DNA of 34,680 nucleotides from Bacillus sp. Marseille-P3661 (GCF_900240995.1 NZ_LT965958.1:1-34680); one strand, 5' to 3'; positions 1-9,570 are shown, counted from the stretch's first letter. Numbers and translations are program-made. Notes: generated by a model not told the origin, from the letters alone.

Positions 1-32
1 TAAGTAAAAGAATCATACAGTCAAAATATCAA

Positions 33-80
33 AAAAAGACGACTCAATAAATTCAGTTTTTGAATTTGAGTCGTCTTTTT
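33..80. terminator. Bidirectional terminator hairpin
   Basis: Perfect 15-bp arms, AAAAAGACGACTCAA (33-47) and TTGAGTCGTCTTTTT (66-80), enclose an 18-base loop. The A-run before and T-run after make it a classical Rho-independent terminator in both directions. It may end a gene lying left of the window as well as the DUF3891 gene on the minus strand. Confidence 0.85.
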
Positions 81-103
81 CTGTCTGTTATCCTTGATAC
101 TTT

Positions 104-123
104 GAAAAACCGTCAGGTTTTTC
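104..123. terminator. Short hairpin downstream of the DUF3891 gene
   Basis: GAAAAACC and GGTTTTTC pair perfectly around the tetraloop GTCA. It lies about 70 bases past the stop of the minus-strand DUF3891 gene and before the stronger hairpin at 33-80. It could be a first weak terminator or an mRNA 3' stabilising stem; there is no separate U-tract. Confidence 0.45.
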
Positions 124-192
124 AGTGGCCTCGACAACCTCCGCTGATTTTTTTGTTCAAATTCATGAATACGCTTTCACTTTCTTGTTTAG

Positions 193-966
193 CTAGGCTT
201 GAATAAGCTTTACTGTTCTAATTGTATAGGATGTATTTTTGTAGGCTTGATGTAGTCCATTTTTGTAAATGCTTTCTTTAGAAACGGTCTTAAGACGAAC
301 GAGTATTTCTGTTTCCTTCGCAAGAGGTGAAATGGAAAGTGTAATCGTTTCCTGATCAAGCCAATTTGCTATGATAAGTTCATGATTTGTAAAGGGGAAT
401 TTCTGTGGAAAGCCCTTCCGAAAGAAAGGATATTCATTTGCTTTGTCTACTCCGGGTTCGTTTAAACAAATATAAAGTGAAAGGTTATCACATAACTTTA
501 GCATGTTCAGGTGATAGCCTAACTTCGTTTCGTTTTCTGTGTTTCTATTGATTTCAAGCTCTGTTTTCAACTTTTGCTGCCGAAGCATTTCTGTGGCTGT
601 AAAATCCTTACTGATTGGATCTCTCAAATGGTAGAGGAAAGAGGCGAAATGCAGGCTACAGAGAAGACCGGCGTATTTATTCATTTGTTCCACTTCAGAA
701 ATTCCGTTACGATAACACTCAATCTTTGGTTCCAGCGGATAATTTAAAAAGGTATATGGACTTTGAAGGGAAGGATCCCATAAAGGTTCTTTATCTAAAG
801 GTATCCATCCTCGGTCATGTTCTTTTATTGCCAACACGACTGCTTCCTTTTTCTCTAATCCTAAGAAGTGAGCATCGTTCCAATTTTCTGCTATTTCACC
901 TGAAATCAAGGCATGGTCATGTTGAGTTACCATAATAAAAGCTTGTGATTGCTCGACAACGATCAT
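193..966 (-). CDS. DUF3891 family protein
   Basis: A 257-residue soluble protein with no signal peptide or membrane segment. The N-terminal pattern VTQHDHALISGEIAENW (about residues 13-29) and the following EHDRGW resemble the DUF3891 family, whose histidine/aspartate clusters suggest a metal-dependent, possibly HD-like, fold. That similarity is recalled from family knowledge and the function is unknown. The start is ATG behind a strong AAGGGGGG-type ribosome binding site. It is monocistronic: the neighbour on the right is divergent and two hairpins follow the stop. No substrate can be inferred from context. Confidence 0.75.
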   Translation of the reverse strand: MIVVEQSQAFIMVTQHDHALISGEIAENWNDAHFLGLEKKEAVVLAIKEHDRGWIPLDKEPLWDPSLQSPYTFLNYPLEPKIECYRNGISEVEQMNKYAGLLCSLHFASFLYHLRDPISKDFTATEMLRQQKLKTELEINRNTENETKLGYHLNMLKLCDNLSLYICLNEPGVDKANEYPFFRKGFPQKFPFTNHELIIANWLDQETITLSISPLAKETEILVRLKTVSKESIYKNGLHQAYKNTSYTIRTVKLIQA

Positions 967-1349
967 CTGTTCAACCCCCCTTTTAGAACACTTCCTAAAG
1001 AAATATAAATAGGTTTATTTCAGTATATAGTCCAATTTTATGTTTTGTACCTTAAATGAATGATTTTATTGTAGGCTTTCTAAAAAGAATTAAAGACTGT
1101 TTTGTTCCTTTCTTCGTTATGTACAGGGTACTGACATCTTAACAAACGACAGCATTTTATTTTTAGAGAATAGTAATATCCTGTTAGGGGAATTGATTTT
1201 TCATAGGGTACCTTAGTTAAAAGGTTTTATCTTAAACTGATTTTTTATGTAATTTTAGCCAATTGTCTAAATGGTCTTACAATTAAAATTATTTGATGAT
1301 ATTATTTTGATAAAACATTAAAAGAATTCTGAAAAAGGAGGGCATAAAG
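967..1349. other. Intergenic region between divergent genes
   Basis: 383 bases of AT-rich DNA separating the DUF3891 gene from the amidohydrolase operon. Apart from the promoter candidate near 1297-1305 and the two ribosome binding sites, no open reading frame, repeat or riboswitch-like structure was recognised. Confidence 0.6.
1297..1305 (+). promoter_or_regulatory. Candidate extended -10 promoter of the amidohydrolase operon
   Basis: TGA followed by TATTAT (1300-1305) matches an extended -10 element (TGN-TATAAT, 5 of 6). The -35 region 17 bases upstream (TTACAA) is weak, as is common with extended -10 promoters. The operon start codon is 45 bases further on, behind AAGGAGGG. Confidence 0.35.
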
Positions 1350-2540
1350 ATGCCACAGATGCTTGCTTTAGTCATTTTACTATTTATTTTATTTATCGGT
1401 GAATTTATTTCAATTCGAACAAAGGCATGGGTGCCTTCCGTATTCATTTGTGCGGTACTGTTTTTGTTAGGTTATTGGACATTCTTTCCGCAAGACATAG
1501 TCGCCATTGCTGGTATTCCGCCGGTTGTTGCAAATATGATGGTGTTTTTGTTAATTGTAAATATGGGAACATTACTTTCCGTTAAAGAACTAGCTAACCA
1601 ATGGAAGACAATCTTGATTTCTTTAGCTGGTATAATAGGTATTATTGCTATACTATTTGGTATCGGTACACTGATTTTTGATGTTCAAACAATGATTGTT
1701 GCTATACCACCTTTAGTTGGCGGTGTTGTATCGGCTTTGATTATGTCTGAAGGTGCAGCCGAAGCAGGTCTTACAACTTTATCTGTTTTTGCGATCGTAA
1801 TTTATGTCATGCAAGGTTTTGCAGGTTATCCGTTAACATCTATTTTCTTGAAAAAAGAAGGAAAAAGGCTTTTAGATCAATATCGAAAAGGTCAATTGCA
1901 ATTAATAGAGACTAATGAGGTAGCGGCAACGTCAGAACATACAAATGAACTTAAGTTATTTAAAAATCTACCTGAAAAATATAATACGGAATACTTTAAG
2001 TTTTTAAGACTAGGAATCGTTGGTTTTCTTGCTTATCTTGTTTCAGCATTATTAGCACCAATTGTAACTGTCAATGCACTTGTTTTATGTTTACTGTTCG
2101 GTGTTATTGCTAAAAGTATCGGATTTTTGGAAAAACAGACTTTACACAAGGCAAACGGGTTTGGCTTAGCTATCATGGCACTAATGTTATTTATTTTTGA
2201 CGGTTTAAAAAAGGCAACACCAGAGATGATGGTTGAAATTCTATTTCCACTTGTTGTTTGTATTATTTTAGCTATAATCGGAATGTATATCTTCTCTTTG
2301 ATAGCTGCAAAGATATTGAAAGTGAGTAAAGATATGGCCTTTGCGATTTCTTTAACTGCCCTATATGGCTTTCCAGCTGATTATATTATCACAGTTGAAG
2401 TCATCAATTCTTTATCAACCGACGAAAAAGAAAAAGAAGTATTGACAAGTCATATGTTACCGCCGATGCTAGTAGGTGGGTTTATTTCAGTGACGATTGT
2501 ATCGGTTATCTTGGCCGGAATTTTCTTAACATTCTTGTAA
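1350..2540 (+). CDS. Multi-pass membrane protein, putative transporter of the amidohydrolase operon
   Basis: 396 residues with roughly ten hydrophobic segments and a central hydrophilic loop (about residues 175-215), suggesting two halves of five helices. Between them are glycine-rich stretches such as PPLVGGVVSALIMSEGAAEA (about 128-147) and LYGFPADYIIT near residue 340, which could be re-entrant or substrate-site elements as in secondary transporters of the GltS/BASS kind. The family was not securely recognised. The start ATG follows a strong AAGGAGGG site. The stop lies 15 bases before the next gene, so it is the first gene of an operon with two M20 amidohydrolases. I infer that it imports their substrate; export of a product is an alternative. 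Confidence 0.7.
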   Translation: MPQMLALVILLFILFIGEFISIRTKAWVPSVFICAVLFLLGYWTFFPQDIVAIAGIPPVVANMMVFLLIVNMGTLLSVKELANQWKTILISLAGIIGIIAILFGIGTLIFDVQTMIVAIPPLVGGVVSALIMSEGAAEAGLTTLSVFAIVIYVMQGFAGYPLTSIFLKKEGKRLLDQYRKGQLQLIETNEVAATSEHTNELKLFKNLPEKYNTEYFKFLRLGIVGFLAYLVSALLAPIVTVNALVLCLLFGVIAKSIGFLEKQTLHKANGFGLAIMALMLFIFDGLKKATPEMMVEILFPLVVCIILAIIGMYIFSLIAAKILKVSKDMAFAISLTALYGFPADYIITVEVINSLSTDEKEKEVLTSHMLPPMLVGGFISVTIVSVILAGIFLTFL

Positions 2541-2555
2541 TAGGAGGAATTTGTT

Positions 2556-3779
2556 TTGAGTATTGCTGAACAAATAGAAAAACAAATAAATGATCTAAGT
2601 CAATATACTGCCACACCTGGTAAAGGCACGACACGATTTACGTATAGTAAGGAAGATTTACTGACTAGAAATTATCTTAAAGAAAAAATGAAAGAATATG
2701 GTCTTACCGTTACTGAAGATGGTTTAGGAAATATTTTTGGCAAGCTTGAGGGCACATTGGAAGGTGCCCCAAGTGTATTGATTGGCTCCCACTTTGATTC
2801 GGTACCAAATGGAGGAGCATATGATGGACCTGCTGGTATTATTGTGGCTCTTGAAGTGGCTCGTCTTTTTCATGAAAATCAATTGACTCCTAAGTATCCA
2901 ATCGAAATAGTCGCTCTTATTGAAGAAGAGGGATCTCGATACGGTGGCGGCTTAATGGGATCACGTGGAATGGTCGGTTCACTAAGCGAAGAAGATTTTA
3001 GAAATTTAAAGGATCGAGACGGAATGACGACAGTCGAAGCAATGGAGAAAATAGGACTCGATTCTTCACTTCCAAAGAGAAGAGATCCTCGTACAATCAA
3101 AGCGTTTCTTGAATTGCATATTGAACAAGGGCCAATTCTTGAAGAAAAAAATATACCCATTGGCATCGTAGAAGCGATTGTTGGCTTAACTCAATTTGAA
3201 GTAACAATTGAAGGAAAGGCAGGACATGCAGGTACAACACCAATGGAACATCGTGCGGATGCATTGGTCGCAGCTGCCAATATAATTGCTCAATTACCAA
3301 ACTTAGCTGTTGAGGAAGGGGAAGGAACGGTTATTACAACTGGGCGTCTCCAAGTCTTTCCGAATGGAGCTAATGTCATTCCTGATAAAGTTGTTTTTAC
3401 AGTCGACCTTCGCTCAGGCAAGGAAGAACACATACAAAATGTCATCAAGAAAATGAATGATTTAATTCAAAGCTTTGATCATCAAGGAGTTCGTACTTCT
3501 GTTGAACAGCGCTTATATATGCAGCCTAAAAGTATGAATGAAGAAATTAAAGCGCTATTTAAAGATGCCAGTTCAAAATTAGACATCCCGTTCTGTTCGA
3601 TTAATAGCGGTGCAGGTCATGATGCAATGGTTTTTTCTGACGTAACCAATGTTGGTATGATTTTTGTTCCTAGTAAAGACGGACTGAGCCATTGTCCGGA
3701 AGAATGGTCTGATTCACAACATCTGGCAAACGGTGTACAAATATTTTTTGAAGCTGTTAAAAGATTAACGGAGGTTTAA
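2556..3779 (+). CDS. M20 family Zn-dependent amidohydrolase (hydantoinase/carbamoylase type)
   Basis: 407 residues, the usual length for N-carbamoyl-L-amino-acid hydrolase / allantoate amidohydrolase (HyuC, AmaB, AllC). Visible metal ligands are H79 in GSHFDSVPNGGAYDGP, D90 in the same block, E124/E125 in the EEEGSRYGGG motif, H188 in LELHIEQGP and H355 in SGAGHDA. The lid domain contains GHAGTTPMEHRADAL. These enzymes cleave a carbamoyl or ureido C-N bond, releasing ammonia, CO2 and an amino compound in the cytoplasm. The start is TTG, eight bases after AGGAGG and just past the stop of the membrane gene. Allantoate, ureidoglycine and N-carbamoyl amino acids are all possible substrates; sequence alone does not choose. 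Confidence 0.88.
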   Translation: MSIAEQIEKQINDLSQYTATPGKGTTRFTYSKEDLLTRNYLKEKMKEYGLTVTEDGLGNIFGKLEGTLEGAPSVLIGSHFDSVPNGGAYDGPAGIIVALEVARLFHENQLTPKYPIEIVALIEEEGSRYGGGLMGSRGMVGSLSEEDFRNLKDRDGMTTVEAMEKIGLDSSLPKRRDPRTIKAFLELHIEQGPILEEKNIPIGIVEAIVGLTQFEVTIEGKAGHAGTTPMEHRADALVAAANIIAQLPNLAVEEGEGTVITTGRLQVFPNGANVIPDKVVFTVDLRSGKEEHIQNVIKKMNDLIQSFDHQGVRTSVEQRLYMQPKSMNEEIKALFKDASSKLDIPFCSINSGAGHDAMVFSDVTNVGMIFVPSKDGLSHCPEEWSDSQHLANGVQIFFEAVKRLTEV

Positions 3780-3782
3780 AAA

Positions 3783-4958
3783 ATGATCTATGAAAAAATT
3801 AAAGGAGCGATTCAAGATTATCGTGAAGAACTAATAGAAATCCGAAGAAAATTGCATAGTGAACCAGAATTATCTTGGGAAGAAATACAAACAACAGCTT
3901 ATGTTTGTGAATATTTAGAAACATTAGGCATTAACTACCGAAAAACAGAACCAACTGGTGTCATTGCGGAAATTCAAGGTGGTAAGCAAGGGAAGACAGT
4001 TGCGCTAAGGGCAGACATGGATGCTTTGTCAGTAGAAGAATTAAATGATGATTTATCTTATGCATCGAAAATAGCTGGGAAAATGCATGCCTGTGGACAT
4101 GATGCACACACTTCAATGTTGCTTATTGCAGCGAAGGCATTGAATGATATAAAAGAAGAATTACCTGGTAATGTACGTCTTATATTTCAACCAGCTGAAG
4201 AGGTAGCAACTGGAGCAAAAGAAATGGTAAAACAAGGAGCTGTTGAGGGGGTCGACCATGTATTCGGCATGCATATATGGTCACAAATGCCAACCCATAA
4301 AGTTTCATGTAATCCCGGTCCTTCGTTTGCTTCGGCAGATATCTTTAAAGTTACATTCAAAGGCAGGGGAGGACATGGTGCAATGCCGCAGGATTGCATT
4401 GATACAGCTGTTGTCGCTTCTTCTTTTGTAATGAATGTTCAATCAGTTGTTTCAAGAACGATCGATCCGCAAAAACCGGCTGTTTTAACGGTTGGTAAAA
4501 TGGTAGTTGGGACTCGGTTCAATGTTATAGCAGAAAATGCCCACATCGAAGGAACAGTTCGTTGTTTTGATCCTGAAACGCGTGATCATATTGAAAGACA
4601 ACTACAGGTTTATGCTGAAAATGTAGCGAATACGTATGGCGCTAGTGCAGAAGTGGAATACATCCGTGGTACACAAGCGGTTGTAAATGATGAATATAGT
4701 GCTAGGTTAGTGCAAAAAGTGGCGCTTGCAGCATTTGGTGAAGATGTTCTTTATCATGAAAAACCGACAATGGGCGGCGAAGATTTTAGTTTTTATTTGG
4801 ATGAAGTCCCAGGCAGCTTTGCATTAGTGGGAGCCGGCAATCCTGAAAAGGACACCGAATGGGCGCATCACCATGGAAAATTCAATATTGATGAAGAGGC
4901 TCTGGCTACCGGGGCAGAACTATATGCCCAATTTGCATGGGCGTTCTTGAATGAATAA
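3783..4958 (+). CDS. M20D family amidohydrolase (N-acyl amino acid / hippurate hydrolase type)
   Basis: 391 residues, typical of the HipO / IAA-amino-acid hydrolase / N-acetyldiaminopimelate deacetylase family. Metal-site motifs are all present: C104 and H106 in MHACGHDAHTS, E139/E140 in FQPAEEVATGA, H164 in GMHIWSQMP, the dimerisation-lid motif GRGGHGAMPQ, and MGGEDFSFYL with a C-terminal HHHGKF histidine cluster. It removes an acyl group from an amino acid or related amine. The start codon is three bases after the previous stop, so translation is probably coupled, and a terminator follows. Two successive M20 enzymes in one operon suggest a two-step breakdown of one imported compound (inference). 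Confidence 0.88.
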   Translation: MIYEKIKGAIQDYREELIEIRRKLHSEPELSWEEIQTTAYVCEYLETLGINYRKTEPTGVIAEIQGGKQGKTVALRADMDALSVEELNDDLSYASKIAGKMHACGHDAHTSMLLIAAKALNDIKEELPGNVRLIFQPAEEVATGAKEMVKQGAVEGVDHVFGMHIWSQMPTHKVSCNPGPSFASADIFKVTFKGRGGHGAMPQDCIDTAVVASSFVMNVQSVVSRTIDPQKPAVLTVGKMVVGTRFNVIAENAHIEGTVRCFDPETRDHIERQLQVYAENVANTYGASAEVEYIRGTQAVVNDEYSARLVQKVALAAFGEDVLYHEKPTMGGEDFSFYLDEVPGSFALVGAGNPEKDTEWAHHHGKFNIDEEALATGAELYAQFAWAFLNE

Positions 4959-4960
4959 GT

Positions 4961-4996
4961 AAGAAGCAGGAGAAAACAGACTTTCTCTTGCTTCTT
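4961..4996 (+). terminator. Rho-independent terminator of the amidohydrolase operon
   Basis: AAGAAGCAGGAGAAA pairs with TTTCTCTTGCTTCTT (one internal G-T mismatch) around a short loop directly after the stop codon, followed by a modest T-rich tail. Confidence 0.75.
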
Positions 4997-5203
4997 TAGT
5001 TATTGCAGTAATTTTGATGAGCCATTTATCGATATTTTGCAGCCTTTTTATAACAAAGTACATACTAGTTAAAAACCTATCCGACCTTATGGTACAATCG
5101 TATAATATGATAGGTACCTCAAAAGGTCAGTTAAGCCTTTTATAAAGTATGACATTAAGCACAACTGCGGTGTATAAAGGATCCTTAAGAGAGGAGAAAA
5201 GCA

Positions 5204-8200
5204 TTGAACATATATTTAAATCAAAAAATTATTCAAGAAATGTGTGGAGCGGTCTCCTTCAAAAGAGGAGATTCTTTTTATCGTGGCAATAAAGTAACAT
5301 TTGAACAGTATGATCAAGATGTTTGTCATGCAACCGTTACAGGAGCGGAAGAATTTTATGTTACGGTTGAGAAGGATAGAAACGGTAAAATTCGAACGAA
5401 GTGCAGCTGTCCCAAGCTAGTTTCTTTTGAAAAAGATTGTCAGCATATCGCAGCCGTTTTGATTGCTATTTCCGACCATCAACTTCAAGGAACAGCTCCA
5501 ATTGCTTCAGGCAATAATACCCAAGAGCTAACAGAAGGCTTGTTGAAACTGTTTAATGAACAAACATATAGATCAAGTGGTCATCAAAGTCACTTTGAAA
5601 ATAGGTTTGTATTGGATGTAAGGTTTACATGTAGGCCGCTTAGCATCGGCATGGAAATCCAAATGTTTTGTATAGAAATGGAGATAGGTGGGACAAAGGT
5701 TCAAAACATCAGAGATTTTCTTGAACATGTCAAAGCTGGGAAACCATTCTCACTTTCTTATTCTGTGATTTATGATCAACGTCTTCATTGCTTTCAAAAT
5801 GAAAATGATGTCGTGATGCAACAGCTTATCCAAGTCATGTATGATGAAAAAGTTTATATGAAAGACAGTTCCTATATGGATTCAATTGATTATCAATCCT
5901 TGCTTGTTCCACCTTCTTCTTGGGAACAGCTATTACCTATGCTTACTGCCGCACCTGATGTATGGTTGGCGTATGGAGATATTTTTTGTAAAGGAATTAA
6001 CAGCACATCTAAAACGCTTCCGCTACGTTTTAACTTTTCTGAAACAGATGATAACGACTATCAGCTTCAGATAAACGGCCTACATGAAATGATGGTAATG
6101 CCTTCTTATCGAACCGTTTTATATGATGGTAAAGTTTATCGTCTGGATCATCAAGATAGTCAGCGTCTTTATGAACTTAAACAAATGTTAGATGCATCAG
6201 GAACGAATACCATTCCAATTTCCAAGCAACAAATCGGTTATTTTCTTGAGAAAGTGACTCCAGCGCTAAAAAAATTAGGTGACGTTCAGTTTTCCAAATC
6301 TATTTCCCAGAAGTTTATGAACACACCATTAGTTGCCAAGCTGTATTTAGATCGCGTTGGAAATCGTTTGCTAGCGGGACTTGAATTTCATTATGAAAAT
6401 AGTTTGATTAATCCATTGGAAACTCGTGATTTGCCTGAAGGATCAATGTTAATACGAGATGTAGAGAAGGAAGATGAGATTTTACAACTAATTGAGGAAA
6501 GCTCATTTGCTAAAACGGACGGTGGTTATTATTTGCATAACGAAGAGTTGGAGTATGAGTTTTTGAGATATGTAGTGCCTAAGTTGCAAAAGCTTGTTCA
6601 AATTTATGCTACGACAGCTGTCCGTAATCGGATTTTCAGAGGGAATTTTCGTCCACAAATTAGGGTGAAACACAAAAAAGAACGAACAAATTGGCTGGAA
6701 TTCAAATTTGAAATGAATGAAGTTCCAGAGAATCAGATTCGTGAGGTATTGATGGCTTTAGAGGAAAAGCGGAAATATTTTCGCTTGAAGAATGGTTCAC
6801 TTTTATCATTAGATACGAGAGAGTTTGAAGAAATTCAATATTTTTTACGAACAGCTAAGGTTAAGACAAAAGATCTTGCAAATGGTTTGGATTTACCAGT
6901 GAATGAATGTCTTCACCTTTTAGATCATGTGGAGCGTAGTGATGTATTTTTGGAAGAAGAATCCTTCCATCAGTTTATTGAAAACCTTCGTAATCCTGGT
7001 CGTTTACATTTTACGATACCCGAGAGTTTGGATCCAATTTTAAAGAATTATCAAAAGCAGGGTTTTACCTGGATGAAAACACTTGCTTATTATGGATTTG
7101 GGGGCATCTTAGCAGATGATATGGGTCTTGGCAAAACCTTGCAAAGTATCACATATATCCTTTCAGTGCTACCGGATACTCGTAAAAGTAAAATTCCAGT
7201 TCTCGTAGTGTGTCCGTCTTCGTTAACATATAATTGGCAGAACGAAATGATGAAATTTGCTCCAGAAATTCAAGCTGTGGTGATTGACGGCAAGCAGACA
7301 GAGAGAGCAATGCTTCTAAAGGAATTATCAACAATTGATGTAATGATTACATCTTATCCGTTGTTGCGTCGTGATATTAAATGGTATGAAAAACAGACAT
7401 TTCACACAGTGTTTTATGACGAAGCCCAGGCGTTTAAAAATCCAATCACGCAAACCGCACGAGCCGTAAAAAAGATTCAAGCAGATGTTCGATTTGCTCT
7501 TACCGGAACACCTGTTGAAAATTCTCTAGAAGAGCTTTGGTCGATCTTTCATGTAGTTTTTCCTGATTTGTTTCTTGGTTTAAAGGAATATAGTCATTTA
7601 ACAAGAAAAACAATTTCGAGAAGAATTCGTCCGTTTATGCTTAGAAGATTAAAAGAGGATGTACTCACAGAACTCCCTAAGAAAGTGGAATATATTGAAT
7701 CTGTTGAATTGTTTTCTGATCAGAAAAAGCTTTATGCAGCGTATCTTGCGAAACTCAGACATGATACCTTAAAGCATCTCGATAAAGATACATTTCGGAA
7801 AAATAAGATTAAAATTCTAGCGGGTATAACGAGGTTAAGACAAATCTGCTGTCATCCTAGTTTGTTTGTAGAAGGTTATAAAGGCAGTTCTGCAAAGTTC
7901 AAACAGCTTTTGAAGATTGTAGAGGAAGCAAGACATTCTGGTCGACGAGTCCTTATTTTTTCTCAGTTTACGAAAATGCTTGAACTTATCGGAAGAGAGC
8001 TATCGGCGCGGGGTCAGTCGTTTTTTTACCTAGATGGACAAACACCCTCAGAAGAACGAATTAAAATCTGCAACAGATTTAATGCAGGGGAACGAGATTT
8101 ATTTTTGATTTCCCTAAAAGCAGGCGGTACAGGCCTTAACTTAATGAGTGCAGATACTGTCATTCTATTTGATACGTGGTGGAACCCAGCGGTGGAGGAG

Positions 8201-8401
8201 CAAGCTGCTGATCGGGCACACCGAATAGGTCAGAAAAACGATGTCCAAGTGATCAAGCTTGTTGCCCGTGGAACAATTGAAGAGAAAATGAATGAGCTTC
8301 AAGAGAAAAAGCGGCATTTAATCGAGGAAGTAATTGATTCTGAAGGTGGCCTAGTATCTGTTCTAACGGAAGAGGATATAAGGGAGATATTGATGACTTA
8401 G
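5204..8401 (+). CDS. SWIM zinc-finger SNF2-family DNA helicase/translocase
   Basis: 1065 residues. The N-terminus has a SWIM zinc finger with C67, C69, C79 and H81 (CSCP...DCQH). A long central region is consistent with the bacterial SNF2-associated domain. The C-terminal motor has Walker A in DDMGLGKTLQ (K644), a Walker B box DEAQ at D739 where DEAH is usual, the motif LTGTPVENSLEELWS, and the helicase C block with QAADRAHRIGQ near residue 1003. Such proteins translocate on double-stranded DNA using ATP; the B. subtilis YwqA group is similar. The TTG start is preceded by GAGAGGAG. It stands alone, with a hairpin after the stop. Its role in repair or transcription cannot be told from context. 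Confidence 0.92.
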   Translation: MNIYLNQKIIQEMCGAVSFKRGDSFYRGNKVTFEQYDQDVCHATVTGAEEFYVTVEKDRNGKIRTKCSCPKLVSFEKDCQHIAAVLIAISDHQLQGTAPIASGNNTQELTEGLLKLFNEQTYRSSGHQSHFENRFVLDVRFTCRPLSIGMEIQMFCIEMEIGGTKVQNIRDFLEHVKAGKPFSLSYSVIYDQRLHCFQNENDVVMQQLIQVMYDEKVYMKDSSYMDSIDYQSLLVPPSSWEQLLPMLTAAPDVWLAYGDIFCKGINSTSKTLPLRFNFSETDDNDYQLQINGLHEMMVMPSYRTVLYDGKVYRLDHQDSQRLYELKQMLDASGTNTIPISKQQIGYFLEKVTPALKKLGDVQFSKSISQKFMNTPLVAKLYLDRVGNRLLAGLEFHYENSLINPLETRDLPEGSMLIRDVEKEDEILQLIEESSFAKTDGGYYLHNEELEYEFLRYVVPKLQKLVQIYATTAVRNRIFRGNFRPQIRVKHKKERTNWLEFKFEMNEVPENQIREVLMALEEKRKYFRLKNGSLLSLDTREFEEIQYFLRTAKVKTKDLANGLDLPVNECLHLLDHVERSDVFLEEESFHQFIENLRNPGRLHFTIPESLDPILKNYQKQGFTWMKTLAYYGFGGILADDMGLGKTLQSITYILSVLPDTRKSKIPVLVVCPSSLTYNWQNEMMKFAPEIQAVVIDGKQTERAMLLKELSTIDVMITSYPLLRRDIKWYEKQTFHTVFYDEAQAFKNPITQTARAVKKIQADVRFALTGTPVENSLEELWSIFHVVFPDLFLGLKEYSHLTRKTISRRIRPFMLRRLKEDVLTELPKKVEYIESVELFSDQKKLYAAYLAKLRHDTLKHLDKDTFRKNKIKILAGITRLRQICCHPSLFVEGYKGSSAKFKQLLKIVEEARHSGRRVLIFSQFTKMLELIGRELSARGQSFFYLDGQTPSEERIKICNRFNAGERDLFLISLKAGGTGLNLMSADTVILFDTWWNPAVEEQAADRAHRIGQKNDVQVIKLVARGTIEEKMNELQEKKRHLIEEVIDSEGGLVSVLTEEDIREILMT

Positions 8402-8441
8402 GATGGCAAGAACGGATTGATTAATGTCATGGACTTATTTT

Positions 8442-8470
8442 TTAGTAGGGGAGGAAGATTCCCCTACTAA
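8442..8470. terminator. Hairpin between convergent helicase and cupin genes
   Basis: TTAGTAGGGG and CCCCTACTAA are perfect 10-bp arms around a 9-base loop, placed between two convergent genes. Neither side has a clear T-tract downstream, so termination efficiency is uncertain. Confidence 0.6.
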
Positions 8471-8484
8471 TGCAAGTCTGATAG

Positions 8485-8904
8485 TTATATTAATATCTTT
8501 GTAGCTTTTGGTGGTTCTTTTAATTTATGTGCATTAACATTTTCACGAGACGTATAATCTATCTTCATGCTTTGTTCATAACTAAGTGCACGACTTCCCA
8601 TTAGGACCATCTTAGAAGATCCTGTATTTTTAATCCAATAAAATTGACCACCTGGAATTAAGGCTACCATTCCTGGTTTTAACACATCCTTTTTTTCTTT
8701 ATCTCCGTCTTTGTAATAAACCGTGCATTCACCATCGATACAATAAAACGTTTGATCTGCATTATGACAATGCATTTCGTCGTGATCACCTGGATTATGA
8801 TAAACATGTAACCAAGTGTGAAATTTTGGGCCATTCATTAAGATTACTTTTCTACTTTCTAAACTATTGGCCATTTCTTTAAGGTTTACAGCTTTAATTG
8901 CCAA
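8485..8904 (-). CDS. Small cupin-domain protein
   Basis: 139 residues forming a single cupin barrel. Cupin motif 1 is visible as DHDEMHCHNADQTFYCIDGE, with two histidines and a glutamine/glutamate set suited to metal binding. Motif 2 is seen around KPGMVALIPGGQFYWIKN, where the usual histidine is replaced (GGQFYW), so the metal site may be incomplete. The start is TTG behind a perfect AGGAGG. No partner gene is in the same operon; the divergent neighbour is a cyclotransferase-like gene. The substrate is unknown; single cupins include dioxygenases, isomerases and simple binding proteins. Confidence 0.75.
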   Translation of the reverse strand: MAIKAVNLKEMANSLESRKVILMNGPKFHTWLHVYHNPGDHDEMHCHNADQTFYCIDGECTVYYKDGDKEKKDVLKPGMVALIPGGQFYWIKNTGSSKMVLMGSRALSYEQSMKIDYTSRENVNAHKLKEPPKATKILI

Positions 8905-9110
8905 GCAAATACCTCCTTTTTTATCTCAAATACGTGATAGAGCCTAGGTTAGCTAATATCTATAATATAATGGAATTTTATTTTTATGATTAGATAAGGA
9001 AAGTAAATTTTGGGTTATACGAGTAATTTTAAACTAGTAAAAGTCGGTTGTATAAGTGAATTATTTTTCATAAAATAAAGACTACATGTAAGACGAAAGG
9101 GGAATGCTAC

Positions 9111-9566
9111 ATGGCTAATTATTTTGCATATGGAAGTTGTATGAGCTTAAAGGATATTAGGAGGACGGTTGGAACTGCACAATATGTAGGACCGGCAACT
9201 TTACAGAATTACCGCCTTGGTTTTACGAAATTCTCTAAGGGTCGCCAAGGTGGTGTAGCGGATATTGTTCCAGCAGCTGGAGAAAAGGTAGAAGGCATTG
9301 TATTTAGTGTGCCTGATTTTATTGCATTAGACAGGCGTGAAGGCGTCCACATCCAAGCTTATAAACGTATATCTTTAAAAATAGAATTGCAGACCACGGG
9401 TGAAGAGGTCGAAACTGAAACCTATACAGTTGTACATAAGGAAAAAGAGGAAATTATACCATCAGAAGAGTATATGAATATAATATTAGACGGGGCATGC
9501 AATCTATCAGAGCACTATCAAAACATGCTGAAAGAACGTTTTGATAAATTTAAAAAAAGGAAATGA
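9111..9566 (+). CDS. Gamma-glutamylcyclotransferase-like (GGCT/AIG2) protein, first of a pair
   Basis: 151 residues with the GGCT signature YFAYGSCMS near the N-terminus (YFAYGSNL in the family) and the general acid/base glutamate in LDRREGVH. The fold converts gamma-glutamyl compounds into 5-oxoproline plus a free amine, but the substrate here is unknown. ATG follows AAAGGGGAA. The stop lies four bases before the start of a second GGCT-like gene in another frame. From memory, B. subtilis YkqA carries two such domains in one chain of similar total length, so this pair may be the unfused equivalent. Confidence 0.8.
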   Translation: MANYFAYGSCMSLKDIRRTVGTAQYVGPATLQNYRLGFTKFSKGRQGGVADIVPAAGEKVEGIVFSVPDFIALDRREGVHIQAYKRISLKIELQTTGEEVETETYTVVHKEKEEIIPSEEYMNIILDGACNLSEHYQNMLKERFDKFKKRK

Positions 9567-9570
9567 TACA

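Noticed and set aside
615-935. A 106-residue plus-strand open frame
   Set aside because: It lies wholly within the DUF3891 gene on the other strand, has no recognisable domain or ribosome binding site, and is a shadow.
1000-1349. Riboswitch or T-box leader before the amidohydrolase operon
   Set aside because: No conserved T-box sequence, terminator/antiterminator pair or known riboswitch core was seen in the region.
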